Below, piece after piece: positions 17,327 through 27,077 of a stretch of DNA of 64,000 nucleotides. Numbering within the stretch: position 1 is the first letter of the stretch; every line of letters starts with the position of its first letter. The notes under the pieces are model-generated. The model did not search any database and had not been told where the DNA came from. It saw nothing but the letters and a program-made list of their open reading frames with translations. A program made the position numbers and the translations under genes. The stretch is from Prevotella sp. (GTDB lineage: Bacteria > Bacteroidota > Bacteroidia > Bacteroidales > Bacteroidaceae): positions 1 to 64,000 of the forward strand of contig JAEEVA010000006.1 in NCBI GenBank assembly GCA_016286995.1, written 5' to 3'.

Positions 17327-20300
17327 TTATTTGATGATAACCATTTTACCATTCACGATATACAGACCCTTTGTGGGCTGATCCACACGCTGACCACTGA
17401 GGTTATAGACTTCGGCATTCCTCATTTCTAATTTCTCATTCCTAATTTCGCGAAGCGACGTGGCCCCGCCGAAGTCGAGCACCAGCTCAGCAGCAGGTGC
17501 ACTCTCCAGGTGGAGGTAAGCCTTGCCAACGTCGCAGGTTCCTACGTCGGCACGCTTGAACTTACCGTCTTTCAGCACATAGTCGTAGCGGCTTGTACCA
17601 CCGATTTCCGTTGTGCCATCACCAGCCTTGAGCAGGTTGCCCTGAACGGCTGCTGCCGATGTGGTGGTGGGAACGCTATAGCTGTTGTCGGCCTGTTCGG
17701 CCATCAGTACCAACGGTGTCTGGGCTGGTACGGCACCCACCTCGGTCAGCTTCACGGACGTGCTGGTGGTGCTGGTGGCGATGTAAGCCTTCAGACCGAT
17801 GACATTCGAGAAGTCGAGTGCCGTAGTGGTCACGTAGGTCGTGTACTGCTTGGCGGGTGTGATGACTACCATGTTTCCTACAGTCACAGTTTCCGACGCC
17901 TCGCTCAGTCCACCCATCTCGTTGGCAGCACGGACGCTATAGGTGCCAGCCTCGGTAGCCGTATAGGCGGCCTCGGTAGTGAAGTCGACGACCTCGCCGT
18001 CCTTGCATACAGCCCACAGCAGGGCATAGTCGCTGTCATCCCAAGTCAGCGTCATGCCGTTGGCCTGTACGTTGACGGGTACGGGAGCCTGTTCGGTGGC
18101 CAGCGTGGGCTGCCAGTCGCCAAACATGGCCGACATGCTGCTGTAGTCGGCAGCCTCTTCGGCAGAGAGTATGGGATTGTTCTGATGAGTCTCGGCAAAG
18201 ACGGTCTTACGTCCGCTGAGGTCGATGGCATTGCCTGTGGCACTCATCGAGTTATACTCGGCAAAGCGCTCGGGCCATCCGCCGCTCATCTCACTCCATC
18301 CCTCGTTGGTGGGCTGAACGTTCATCCTGGTGTTGATGAAGACGGCCGTACACGTACCCTGTCCCCAGGGACGTCCCAGCGTATAGGTGCCGTTGACACC
18401 GTCGCCGTCGCCATTGATGGTACACTCGTTGAACACCCATCCCACCGACTTCATTTTCAGGGGTACGGCAGCATAGCCGCTTTTCACCTGACGCAGCTCC
18501 AGATGCTGGAAGTAGGCATCGCCGCTGCCACACAGGTAATCGGTACGTCCGCGAACGGCACCGTCCTCGAAGTAGTAGAGTCCGTTCTGGTTGTTGCTGG
18601 TCCACGTGTCCTGATAGCCGTAGAGCACCACGTTCTTGTAGATGGTCTTCGTGCCACGGTCCTGAATGGCCAGGTTACGGCCCAGTGCGTCGTTGATGCC
18701 ACTCTTCACGGTGACATCCTGGAAGTAGGTGCCTTCGCCCGACAGCTGCAGCACATCGCTGTAGCCTATCTGCTCGTACTTATGAGCCTGGCCGAACTGT
18801 CCGGTGAACAGCATGTCGGCATCGTTGCTGATGTCCTGTGTGATGATGGTAGCGTCGCGGTCTTCACCGATAAATGAGATGTTGCCGGCGGTGATGTAAG
18901 TGATGGGGTCTGGCAGGTCGCCTTCCCAATAGGTTGTGGTCTTGTCGCCATTCTGATGGACGAAGTGCTTCGTGGCACCGGTAGGCAGCTTGTATTCACC
19001 CTTCTTCAGGAAGATGCGGTAGCGTGTCGACTTGTCGCTGCGGCTGTTGGCAGCATCGATGGCAGTCTTCAGTTCTGCAGCTGTCGAGACCACTGCATCG
19101 TACTGGCCCTTTGCCACGACGGGACGCTGCATGGTGGTGAAGCTGATGGTCACGGGCTGGGCATACTTGTTGCCCGATTTGTCCTGCACGTAGTTAGCAG
19201 GCATCTGGAACGTGTATTGTGTGCCGTAGTCCAGCTGGCTGTAGTCGAAGCTGACCGAGCGGCTGCTCCAGGTGGGAGTCAACTCAACGGGTGAGCCGTT
19301 GAGCGCAGTCAGCGTGGCCATGTCGTTGCTGTTGGCACTCTCGATGCGCTCATCGAACGAGATGGTAATCTTGCCTGTGGCGCTGACACCTGTGGCATTG
19401 TTGGCAGGAACGGTACCTGTCACGATGGGTGCCGTCTCGTCAGCTTCCACAACGGCCTCGCCCAGCACGTAGACGTTACCCACCTGACTCTCTGAATGGC
19501 TGGTATAGTTCAGCCCTTCTGCCGATGTGCCGGCATCGAAGGCGTAGGTTGTTGACAACAGCTCGTCGCCAGTACCCATGATGCGGACGTACACCGTCTC
19601 CTTGCCGATGGCCTCGGCAGGCAGGGTGAACGACAGCGGTGTCAGCGTGTTGGTCGTCACCGTCCATGCCTCACCCAGAGCCGTAAAGGTCTGTCCGTCG
19701 GTAGACACCTGCGCCTTCCAGTTCTTGGTGGCGGCATTCTTCGCAGCCATGTCAGCTGTGAAGGTGGCACTGGTGAAGCCTACGGTAGAGAACTGGTACT
19801 GCCAGGCAATCTCGGCAGTATTGTAGCCGTTCTGGAACACGCCGCTCAGCGTAGTCAGTACGCCGCTATTGGCACGGTTGCGTACCACCGGTGTGCTGTT
19901 GGTACCCGTCACCAGCGAGCCGTCGCTCTGCTTCACGACACTCACCTTGGCATTGCGGTTAGCATCCCATGTCAGGTCGGCAGCAAAGGGATACGACCCC
20001 TGAGTGGCATAGGCTGCCGTCTTGCTGGCGTCGAACACGGCGATGAAGTCCTGCACCTCGTAGTTGGCCGTCAGCGTCATGTCACTGTTGATAGTCACCG
20101 TGCGCTCCTTGCCGGCATTGGCATTCTCGTTCTCGTCAGTCCACGAGAGGAACTTGATGATTTTCGACTCGTTGGCCGTAGCGGTAATCACCGTGCCGGC
20201 TTCGTACTTTCCGGCATGGTCGTTGGGAGTCAGCGTGATGCCGCCCAGACCGTCACGCTCAGCATCGTTGGTTGTCAGCGTGCTGACGGTATAGACGGGA

Positions 20301-22834
20301 ACGGCTTCAAAGACGGCCTTCATGGTCTTCTCGCCATCCATCGTCACCGTTGTCTGAGCCTCAGTAGCGACCACGTCACCCGTGGCGTCCTGCCATTCCT
20401 TGAAGCGATAGCCGAAGTTCTTGGTGGCCGTCAGCGTCACCTGCGTACCTTCTTTATAGGTTTCCATGTCAGGATCACGGCTGATGCTTCCTGCCTCAGC
20501 CGACGGCAGCACCTGCGTGTACAGCGCATATTTCGTTACCTGCTGTGCGGCACCGACAAGTGATCCCTCAATGACGACATTAGAGAGGCCCATGGTCTTG
20601 CCCTTACCCAGTGTTAAGAACGAGAAATTCACCTTCATCGGCGCGTCTGCCGTAGCAGTAATACCACTCACTTCTTCGGAAAACGAAGCAACCGTCAGAC
20701 TTTTGCCGTCACGGTTGACGCCTTGGTTGGTGACCAAGTCGACAGAGGTTGTACCTGCTGCAACAGAAGCACTGATGTTACCACTGTCAGTACCATAGCG
20801 TGCAGCCTGGAAACTCACCCTTGAGGGCACAAAGCTGAATCCCTCCTCAGGAGTGAAGGTCAGAGTCAGTGTGTTGTCGGCTCCAGCTGTAGATGACAGC
20901 GAACTGTTTGTGTTGTTGACGATGCTGGTCTGGGGGATGTTGGCCTCACCAGAGGCACCACGATAGTTGCTGGTGCCTTCTACAGTAAGAGCGCTACCTG
21001 CCGTCCAAACCTTGCCGGCAAAGCCTGCACTCAAAGTTTCAGGGTCAAAGACGGCATCGTTGCCTTGATTCAGTCCGCCCTTGTCGAGCGTATAGGTAAT
21101 TGTACCTGGGATGTTCACGCCGGCGGCATCCTTCGACTGGCCTTCCACTACGACGTCAGAGATGCACAGCCACTTACCTGTAGCATTGCTGGTGTACCAG
21201 GGATAGATCCGAATCTGCAACTGGTCGCCCTCTTCCAGTTTGATGACAGGCGTCGCATCCACCTCGTTCATCACACCACTGGCCATAGACGCCGGTGAGT
21301 AGATAGTGGTACGGGTGACGAAGCCGTCGGTAGAGTAGTACACGTGACAGCGCATGCCACCGCCACCCTGTGCGCCAACCTTCATAGCGATGTGGTTGAC
21401 GTCGAGCTTCTGACCGTCAGGTGCCGTCACAGTGAACTGCACATACTGGTTGGGCGAGTCATCCTCGGCCTTTACCCAGGTGCCGCTTTCGCTGGTACTC
21501 ACCATCAGGCCCTTCTGGCTGTTGTTGCCATATTTCACCATACCTTCCACTTTGGCATCAGCAGCCGTGGCATTACCAATGACAACGGATTTGTCATTGG
21601 CCGTCAGCGCCCAAGTGACGGAAAATGGGTCGCCGCCGCCCAATTCCACAGCATTCATCGTCACATTGGCCACGGCCGACTTGCTACCTATCGTGGCTGT
21701 CACCGTGCCATTGAAAACACCAGTAGCCGTAGCAGCCACCTTGGCATAGAAGGTTTTGATCACTGTGCCACTCTCGTAGCTCACTTCCAGCGTGTTCTGC
21801 CAGTTCTGCCTGTCTACCGACAGCAGTATGCCCTCAGAGGGCGTAATAAGAATAGTTCCCGCAGCCGGTTCCAGTCCTAGACCGGTCAGGGTCAGCTCCT
21901 TGGTGGCCGACAGTCCGAGATACACATCACCCATGTCAGCTGTCGCAGGCGTGATGGAAAGGTCGGTAGGAATCTCGATGGCATCGGCTAGGATACCCTG
22001 CTGCTTCATGAGCTGTGCACACAGGCGGGCTGCCATCAAGGCACCCGTCAGGTTGTAGTGGGTATTGTCGGTCTCAGCACCCTTGTCGAACAAGGCGGCA
22101 TAGCACTTGTCGTAGGTGCCGTAGCTCTCGTAGAGGTCCTTCGTAGCCGTTGTCATGTCGATAAATGCCACATTCTCTTCCGTTGCCAGTTGTTGCATCT
22201 GGTAGCTGTAATCCATCGTATGGTTGTCGGCAGCTACGCTTAGGTTCGTCTGAAGTACGCCGTCGACGATAGCGTCATACTTGTTGCCCAGGTCGTGACG
22301 GCCAGGGCGTGTAATTTTGTTGTCGCTGCTAAAGTAGCAACGGCACACGGCAGAAACGAGGATGGGTGTAGCACCTTTGGCCTTGACTGCATCGATAATC
22401 TGCTTCAGGCACGCCTTGTACGTAGTTGAAGGGGTAGTGCCACGTCCGTCACTCTGCACGGCAGCCGCATTTGTCGCGTCGCCCTTGTCCGTGTAGTAAG
22501 CCTGCAGTTCCAGGTTGTCCACACCATTGTACTTGCCGTCGTTGTGGGCAAACTGGATGAGCACATAGTCACCCTGTTCCACATTGTTCTTGGCATTCTG
22601 CCACAGTTCGTTGTAGCCGCCGCGGGAGTCACGTCCGCCCTTGGCGTAGTTGACGCTGGTCCACCCGTTGGTGAGGAAGTTACCGAAGTACATTCCCCAA
22701 CCACGTGTGTTGGTGGCAGACTCGTCGTAAGGTGCCATCGTGGAGTCGCCCAGCGTGTGCACCTTCTTGGCGCTGACACCCAACGAACAGAGCAGCAGCA
22801 CCAAGGCCATTAAAACATAAAGTTTTGTCTTCAT
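17327..22834 (-). CDS. CE12-CE8 fusion pectin esterase with YNLxGQ tail
   Basis: About 1835 aa, starting at MKTKLYVLMALVLLLCSLGVSA (signal peptide); an in-frame ATG 21 codons upstream lacks a signal. Order: an SGNH/CE12 acetylesterase domain (about residues 25-290) with GDST near 31, FAHNDG and DNTHYNL; beta-rich modules; two bacterial-repeat regions with the pattern GxVTLTATxxxGYRFKEW; an SbsA-type Ig domain (TVPANNATGVSATGKITISF); and a CE8 pectin methylesterase (about 1270-1550) with GYQDTW near 1406, GRTDYLCGSGDAYF and LGRPWG near 1486. A C-terminal module and the tail EVYNLSGQRV...KGLYIVNGK end it. It would remove acetyl and methyl groups from pectin. A 5-unit heptamer array codes for residues just before the tail. 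Confidence 0.9.
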   Translation of the reverse strand: MKTKLYVLMALVLLLCSLGVSAKKVHTLGDSTMAPYDESATNTRGWGMYFGNFLTNGWTSVNYAKGGRDSRGGYNELWQNAKNNVEQGDYVLIQFAHNDGKYNGVDNLELQAYYTDKGDATNAAAVQSDGRGTTPSTTYKACLKQIIDAVKAKGATPILVSAVCRCYFSSDNKITRPGRHDLGNKYDAIVDGVLQTNLSVAADNHTMDYSYQMQQLATEENVAFIDMTTATKDLYESYGTYDKCYAALFDKGAETDNTHYNLTGALMAARLCAQLMKQQGILADAIEIPTDLSITPATADMGDVYLGLSATKELTLTGLGLEPAAGTILITPSEGILLSVDRQNWQNTLEVSYESGTVIKTFYAKVAATATGVFNGTVTATIGSKSAVANVTMNAVELGGGDPFSVTWALTANDKSVVIGNATAADAKVEGMVKYGNNSQKGLMVSTSESGTWVKAEDDSPNQYVQFTVTAPDGQKLDVNHIAMKVGAQGGGGMRCHVYYSTDGFVTRTTIYSPASMASGVMNEVDATPVIKLEEGDQLQIRIYPWYTSNATGKWLCISDVVVEGQSKDAAGVNIPGTITYTLDKGGLNQGNDAVFDPETLSAGFAGKVWTAGSALTVEGTSNYRGASGEANIPQTSIVNNTNSSLSSTAGADNTLTLTFTPEEGFSFVPSRVSFQAARYGTDSGNISASVAAGTTSVDLVTNQGVNRDGKSLTVASFSEEVSGITATADAPMKVNFSFLTLGKGKTMGLSNVVIEGSLVGAAQQVTKYALYTQVLPSAEAGSISRDPDMETYKEGTQVTLTATKNFGYRFKEWQDATGDVVATEAQTTVTMDGEKTMKAVFEAVPVYTVSTLTTNDAERDGLGGITLTPNDHAGKYEAGTVITATANESKIIKFLSWTDENENANAGKERTVTINSDMTLTANYEVQDFIAVFDASKTAAYATQGSYPFAADLTWDANRNAKVSVVKQSDGSLVTGTNSTPVVRNRANSGVLTTLSGVFQNGYNTAEIAWQYQFSTVGFTSATFTADMAAKNAATKNWKAQVSTDGQTFTALGEAWTVTTNTLTPLSFTLPAEAIGKETVYVRIMGTGDELLSTTYAFDAGTSAEGLNYTSHSESQVGNVYVLGEAVVEADETAPIVTGTVPANNATGVSATGKITISFDERIESANSNDMATLTALNGSPVELTPTWSSRSVSFDYSQLDYGTQYTFQMPANYVQDKSGNKYAQPVTISFTTMQRPVVAKGQYDAVVSTAAELKTAIDAANSRSDKSTRYRIFLKKGEYKLPTGATKHFVHQNGDKTTTYWEGDLPDPITYITAGNISFIGEDRDATIITQDISNDADMLFTGQFGQAHKYEQIGYSDVLQLSGEGTYFQDVTVKSGINDALGRNLAIQDRGTKTIYKNVVLYGYQDTWTSNNQNGLYYFEDGAVRGRTDYLCGSGDAYFQHLELRQVKSGYAAVPLKMKSVGWVFNECTINGDGDGVNGTYTLGRPWGQGTCTAVFINTRMNVQPTNEGWSEMSGGWPERFAEYNSMSATGNAIDLSGRKTVFAETHQNNPILSAEEAADYSSMSAMFGDWQPTLATEQAPVPVNVQANGMTLTWDDSDYALLWAVCKDGEVVDFTTEAAYTATEAGTYSVRAANEMGGLSEASETVTVGNMVVITPAKQYTTYVTTTALDFSNVIGLKAYIATSTTSTSVKLTEVGAVPAQTPLVLMAEQADNSYSVPTTTSAAAVQGNLLKAGDGTTEIGGTSRYDYVLKDGKFKRADVGTCDVGKAYLHLESAPAAELVLDFGGATSLREIRNEKLEMRNAEVYNLSGQRVDQPTKGLYIVNGKMVIIK
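17416..17450. repeat. Heptamer array inside the esterase gene
   Basis: Five consecutive 7-mers on plus: CATTCCT, CATTTCT, AATTTCT, CATTCCT, AATTTCG. In frame they encode REIRNEKLEMRNA, immediately before the YNLSGQRV tail. The same units form the intergenic array at 61610-61717. Confidence 0.85.
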
Positions 22835-22884
22835 TTGTAGTTTGTTTGAAAATGTTATTAATAGGTAATTGAAGTTTCTGGCTG

Positions 22885-22892
22885 CAAAGGTA
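22885..22892 (-). promoter_or_regulatory. -7 element for the CE12-CE8 gene
   Basis: TACCTTTG on minus, about 51 bp before the ATG, in the divergent region shared with the regulator gene. No good -33 match, which would fit a gene needing an activator. Confidence 0.45.
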
Positions 22893-22954
22893 CGCACAAT
22901 TAAGGGTGAAATGGGGTGAAATATGCATCATTTGTGTGGAAAAACGCATCAATT

Positions 22955-22986
22955 GTTGCAAAATAACGATTTATTCCTTATCTTTG
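22955..22986 (+). promoter_or_regulatory. Promoter of the regulator gene
   Basis: GTTG (22955-22958), 20 bp, TATCTTTG (22979-22986), 12 bp before the ATG at 22999. Confidence 0.55.
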
Positions 22987-22998
22987 CAGGGTAAAAGC

Positions 22999-25512
22999 AT
23001 GAAGAAGTTACTGATTCTGATACTACTGACCGTAGGATGGCTGACCGCAGAAAGCCAACCACTATGCAGCGTGATAAAGTACGACGAGGCCAACGGGGTG
23101 TCGTCGTCGCACGTCACACAGCTGTTGCAGGACGAGCGGGGATTCATGTGGTTTGCCACGTGGAACGGCCTGTGTCGCTACGACGGCTACGAATTCCAGA
23201 CCTTCAAGCCTGCTGTGGGTGACGGTTGTCACATGCCTACAGACCGCATCCGTAACATCAGCCTGTTACCTGATCAGCAGATTTTGTGTCAGGTGGACGA
23301 CGATTACTATATGTTCGACCTCAAGAGCTACCGCTTCCGTGACCTGACGGCCAAGGAAAGGCAGCAGGCTTCAGAGCTTATGTTCAAACACCGCCAGAGC
23401 CGCTCGTTGTTGAGAGGTCAGGACATGACGTGGACGGACAATTATCAAACCGAGTGGACGCTGCACAACGACGGCACACTGACCTACCGCCACCTTGACA
23501 CCCATCGGGATGTCGTCTATCCCTTACCGGTGACGTTCAATACACTGACCTTTGGCATGAAAGACCAACAAGGCAACTTCTGGGTACTCGACTTGGCCAA
23601 CATCTATAAGTTCTGTACCGACCAGCAACGTACCAAGCGGCTCGACATTCAGTCGAAAGGTGACGTCAAGTGTTTGTTTGCCGACAGCCAAGGGCATTAC
23701 TTCGTGTCAACGAAAGGTGATGGGGCCTTACGGATATATAGTCGTAGTGACGACAGGCTGTTGGGCTATGTGGGGACTGACGGACACATACATTCAAACT
23801 ATACCTGTCTGGGTGCTGCCGTTTATTGCATGCACGAAACCAAGGACGGCACGCTGTGGCTGGGAACCAAGCCTAACGGACTCTACCGGTTGCGTCCTAT
23901 GGGTGCCGACTCATACAAAATAGACCATTTCACCAATATTCCCATGCCCGATGTCTATCACATCACAGAGGATGTCTTCGGGCGGCTGTGGATAGCCATG
24001 TTAGGGGGGGGAGTAGTCTATACCGACAATGCCACCGATGAGCATCCCCGTTTCCTGACCCCCAGACAATACCCGAAAGAGGAAGGACGGCGTGTGCGCT
24101 ATATCTTTATCACCAAGGACAATGTGTGGCTGGCAGCTACGGGCAGTGGTCTGATGGTAGCCCGACTGGAACGCGATGCCGACCGGATGACGTTCCGCCT
24201 ACATCAGCGTGACAGCGAAAGAGCCAGCAGCCTTAGCTGTAGTGCCACGATGGACATTGTACAAGATAGCCACGGACAGTTGTTCGTCAGCACAGAGAGT
24301 GGCGGTGTCAACCAGATAGTGAGTACCGACCTCTTGGCTAAGGAACTGGACTTCCACCATTTCAAGGATGACTTTCAGGCAGAATCAAACGATATCGTAC
24401 AGTCGCTGAGTGTCTTGAACGACAACCAGCTGATGGCTGTGGGTAGCCACCTCATCACGCTGTTTGGCGATAAAGCACATAACAGGGTCCTCGATGCACG
24501 CTGCTTCCAGGGCGAATACCGTTTCAGCGAGGCTCATCCGTTGGCGTTGGGCAATGACCGCTGGCTCTTCGGACTGACTGACGGAGCCTTCTTCACGACG
24601 ATGGAGCAGATGACCTCCAGCAGCGCTATGCCGCAAATGGTGTTTACCAGCGTCTCCATACAGGGCAGTGACAGTCATTATGCTGTTGAAATGGCCGATT
24701 CTATCGTACTTCAGCCCCACGAGCGCAGTCTTACCGTGCGCTTTGCTGCCCTTGACTTCAACGCCTCAGACCGTATCAGCTATGCCTTCCGTCTGCTGCC
24801 TGATGGGACGGAGAATTATATCGGTCACGACCGCACGGCCACGCTGCTCGACCTGGAGCCAGGCACCTACCAATTAGAGGTACGCTCGACGAATGCCGAT
24901 GGTGAGTGGCAGCCGTATGCACACCACCTCACTATTGTTGTGCAACCAACCTTCTGGGAATCGACGTTAGGCCGTCTGACAATGCTGCTGATAACCATCG
25001 CCATACTGGCAATCGTCCTCTATACCTTATTATATATAAGGCGCATCAAACGAAAGCAACACGAAACGCTGGAGGCTTACCTGGCATTATTGGAGGATTC
25101 GAAAAAGCAAGAGCTTCATGACGTGCCCGGTGCTGACGACAGCCAAGCGGCAGCGCAACCTGTGACGGAGTTGGATCCGATGTTGCAGCGTGTGATGAAG
25201 TTCATTGAGGAGAACTTGTCGAACAGCGATGCCACGGTGGGTGATATGGCGCAGGCTGCCGCCACCAGCCGTTCTGGTTTGCAGCGCAAACTGAAACAGG
25301 CGATGGGCATCACACCACAAGACCTGTTGCGCGAGGCACGCATCAAACACGCCTGCCAACTACTATTAGGGCAAGCCGACAAGAATGTGGCTGACATAGC
25401 CTACGCCTGTGGCTTTACCGACCCTAAGTATTTCAGCCGCTGTTTCAGGCAAAGCACGGGGCAGACGCCTACTGATTACCGGAACGGAATGAGAATACAA
25501 AATCTGCGTTAA
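22999..25512 (+). CDS. Periplasm-sensing AraC-type regulator (SusR-like)
   Basis: About 837 aa, starting MKKLLILILLTVGWLTAESQ (signal peptide or anchor); an in-frame ATG 31 codons upstream overlaps the promoter. The N-terminal ~650 residues form a two-component propeller (VTQLLQDERGFMWFATWNGLCRYDG and later GTLWLGTKPNGLYRL-type repeats) plus a Y_Y_Y-type beta domain. One TM segment follows (about 659-682), then a cytosolic linker and an AraC helix-turn-helix (about 728-833, VADIAYACGFTDPKYFSRCFR). The histidine kinase and receiver domains of HTCS proteins are absent, as in SusR. It is divergent from the pectin esterase gene and probably controls it in response to a pectin oligosaccharide. Confidence 0.87.
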   Translation: MKKLLILILLTVGWLTAESQPLCSVIKYDEANGVSSSHVTQLLQDERGFMWFATWNGLCRYDGYEFQTFKPAVGDGCHMPTDRIRNISLLPDQQILCQVDDDYYMFDLKSYRFRDLTAKERQQASELMFKHRQSRSLLRGQDMTWTDNYQTEWTLHNDGTLTYRHLDTHRDVVYPLPVTFNTLTFGMKDQQGNFWVLDLANIYKFCTDQQRTKRLDIQSKGDVKCLFADSQGHYFVSTKGDGALRIYSRSDDRLLGYVGTDGHIHSNYTCLGAAVYCMHETKDGTLWLGTKPNGLYRLRPMGADSYKIDHFTNIPMPDVYHITEDVFGRLWIAMLGGGVVYTDNATDEHPRFLTPRQYPKEEGRRVRYIFITKDNVWLAATGSGLMVARLERDADRMTFRLHQRDSERASSLSCSATMDIVQDSHGQLFVSTESGGVNQIVSTDLLAKELDFHHFKDDFQAESNDIVQSLSVLNDNQLMAVGSHLITLFGDKAHNRVLDARCFQGEYRFSEAHPLALGNDRWLFGLTDGAFFTTMEQMTSSSAMPQMVFTSVSIQGSDSHYAVEMADSIVLQPHERSLTVRFAALDFNASDRISYAFRLLPDGTENYIGHDRTATLLDLEPGTYQLEVRSTNADGEWQPYAHHLTIVVQPTFWESTLGRLTMLLITIAILAIVLYTLLYIRRIKRKQHETLEAYLALLEDSKKQELHDVPGADDSQAAAQPVTELDPMLQRVMKFIEENLSNSDATVGDMAQAAATSRSGLQRKLKQAMGITPQDLLREARIKHACQLLLGQADKNVADIAYACGFTDPKYFSRCFRQSTGQTPTDYRNGMRIQNLR

Positions 25513-25516
25513 AGGA

Positions 25517-26635
25517 CTATGCCAAGAGGTGGTAAGTACCGCCAGCCATAGGTTTTATGATACCTTTCATCTCGAGTTGGAACAAAAGGGCGGTGAGTTG
25601 GCCAATGGGGATATTGGTCTTGACACTGATGATATTCAGTTGCAGGTCGTTGGTTTGCTGAAGTAGATCGACGACTTGTTGCTCTTCAGGAGTGAGGTCA
25701 GGAAAGAGCTGGCGCTCAACAACGTCGGTACGGTTGGTAACGGTCTGCCATCTCATAGCCTCGATGAAGTCGGCAGCGGAGGTAATGAGGGCTGCCGTGT
25801 TGTTGCGTATCATGAAGTTACAGCCCTCGCTGTACGGCATGCCTATAGCCCCAGGGAAGGCAAAGACATCGCGACCATATTCCTGAGCAATACGGCAGGT
25901 GATGAGTCCGCCCCCCTTAATAGCACTCTCGACAAGGATAGTGGCGTCGGAGAGGCCTGCCACGATGCGGTTGCGCTGCCGGAAATTGTTGGGCAGAGCC
26001 TCTGTTTGGCTAATGTATTCAGTTAGTACACCACCGTGGCGTACCATCTCGGCTGCCGTGTCACGATGGCGATAAGGATAGATTTGGTCAAGTCCGTGAG
26101 CCAGCACGCCTACGGTTTCATAGCCCTGCTGTAGGGCGTTGCGGTGGGCGCAGATGTCGATACCATAGGCCAAACCGCTGACGACGAGAACCTGTGGACA
26201 CAGTCGGTGCAGGTCGCTGAGAAAGGTGCGTGCCAGGTCCTGACCATAAGTGGTGCAGTGGCGCGTACCGACGATGTTGAGAATGTAGCGCTGGTTGAGG
26301 TCGGCATTACCTTTGTAATAGATGACGACGGGGGCGTCTGGACAGTCGCGGAGGCGTTGTGGATAGTCAGCATCGTTGAGCGTCAGGGCATTGATGGCGT
26401 TCTTTGTGATGAACTCCATCTCGACTGCGGCGCGGCTCAGGGCATCGTCCCAGTGGCGTATGGCCTCGCGAAGACGTGGCGTGGCATCAGGAATGACGTC
26501 GCCGATGTCGTTACGGTGTTCATAGATGGTCAAGCTGCTGCCCAACGTCTGGTAGAGCTGTAGAGCCATGGGCTGGCTGATACCCGTGAGGCGCGTCAGG
26601 GCAATGGTGTAGTAGAGGTCGCTGTCGGTCGTCAT
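25517..26635 (-). CDS. dprA: DNA processing protein DprA
   Basis: This 372 aa protein is DprA/Smf, which binds incoming single-stranded DNA and loads RecA during natural transformation. The Rossmann core has NIVGTRHCTTYGQD, VVSGLAYGIDICAHRNAL, GVLAHGLDQIYP and FRQRNRIVAGLSDATILVES. An N-terminal SAM-like region and a C-terminal winged helix (about 310-372) complete the usual layout. It is last in a leftward operon, and the thioesterase stop overlaps its start by 4 bp (ATGA). It converges with the regulator gene 4 bp away. Confidence 0.95.
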   Translation of the reverse strand: MTTDSDLYYTIALTRLTGISQPMALQLYQTLGSSLTIYEHRNDIGDVIPDATPRLREAIRHWDDALSRAAVEMEFITKNAINALTLNDADYPQRLRDCPDAPVVIYYKGNADLNQRYILNIVGTRHCTTYGQDLARTFLSDLHRLCPQVLVVSGLAYGIDICAHRNALQQGYETVGVLAHGLDQIYPYRHRDTAAEMVRHGGVLTEYISQTEALPNNFRQRNRIVAGLSDATILVESAIKGGGLITCRIAQEYGRDVFAFPGAIGMPYSEGCNFMIRNNTAALITSAADFIEAMRWQTVTNRTDVVERQLFPDLTPEEQQVVDLLQQTNDLQLNIISVKTNIPIGQLTALLFQLEMKGIIKPMAGGTYHLLA

Positions 26636-27063
26636 GCGTTATAGAGTGTTGGTGGGTTGAGGTAGGGTGCAAAGGCGTCATCGTAAGCTTCGCTATCGCT
26701 CAGGCGGCCGTTGACGAGGCAGACGAGAGTGATGTCGCCGCGGAAGCAGAGGACTTCGTCGGAGGCGCGGAAGATGTCTTGGTGGAAGATGTACTTGATA
26801 CCGTCCTTTTCGAGCCACAGGCGCGAGATGAACTCGTCGTCGCAGCGAAGGGGTGTCTTGTATTGCAGATTCATGCGGGCCACGACGGCGTCGATACCTC
26901 GCAGGTGCATGTCGGCAAACGACAGTCCGCACTGTTTCAGGAACAGGTGGCGTGTATGCTCAATGTAATGGAGGTAGTTGGCATTGTTGACAATGCCCTC
27001 GATGTCGCATTCGTAGTCGCGTACCTCCATGCGGGTCTCAAAGATGTATTTGCTCATTATCAA
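26632..27063 (-). CDS. Acyl-CoA thioesterase, 4HBT family
   Basis: This 143 aa hotdog-fold protein belongs to the 4-hydroxybenzoyl-CoA thioesterase type. RDYECDIEGIVNNANYLHYIEHTRH carries the DxxGIVNNANY active-site loop; members cleave acyl-CoA or acyl-ACP thioesters. The start may be MIM or the MSKYIF two codons later. It overlaps dprA by 4 bp, so the two are translationally coupled. Its leader holds an AATTATCAATTA-type array that also abuts the end of the DUF2851 gene. Confidence 0.88.
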   Translation of the reverse strand: MIMSKYIFETRMEVRDYECDIEGIVNNANYLHYIEHTRHLFLKQCGLSFADMHLRGIDAVVARMNLQYKTPLRCDDEFISRLWLEKDGIKYIFHQDIFRASDEVLCFRGDITLVCLVNGRLSDSEAYDDAFAPYLNPPTLYNA

Positions 27064-27077
27064 TTATTAATTATCAA

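Noticed and set aside
17510..18877. 455-codon plus-strand open frame opposite the CE8 part of the esterase
   Set aside because: Antisense to a domain with GYQDT and LGRPW motifs; no promoter or recognisable protein features.
22906..22998. Upstream start for the regulator gene, adding 31 residues
   Set aside because: The extra part contains the TATCTTTG promoter box and would put the signal peptide inside the protein. The ATG at 22999 begins a normal signal sequence.
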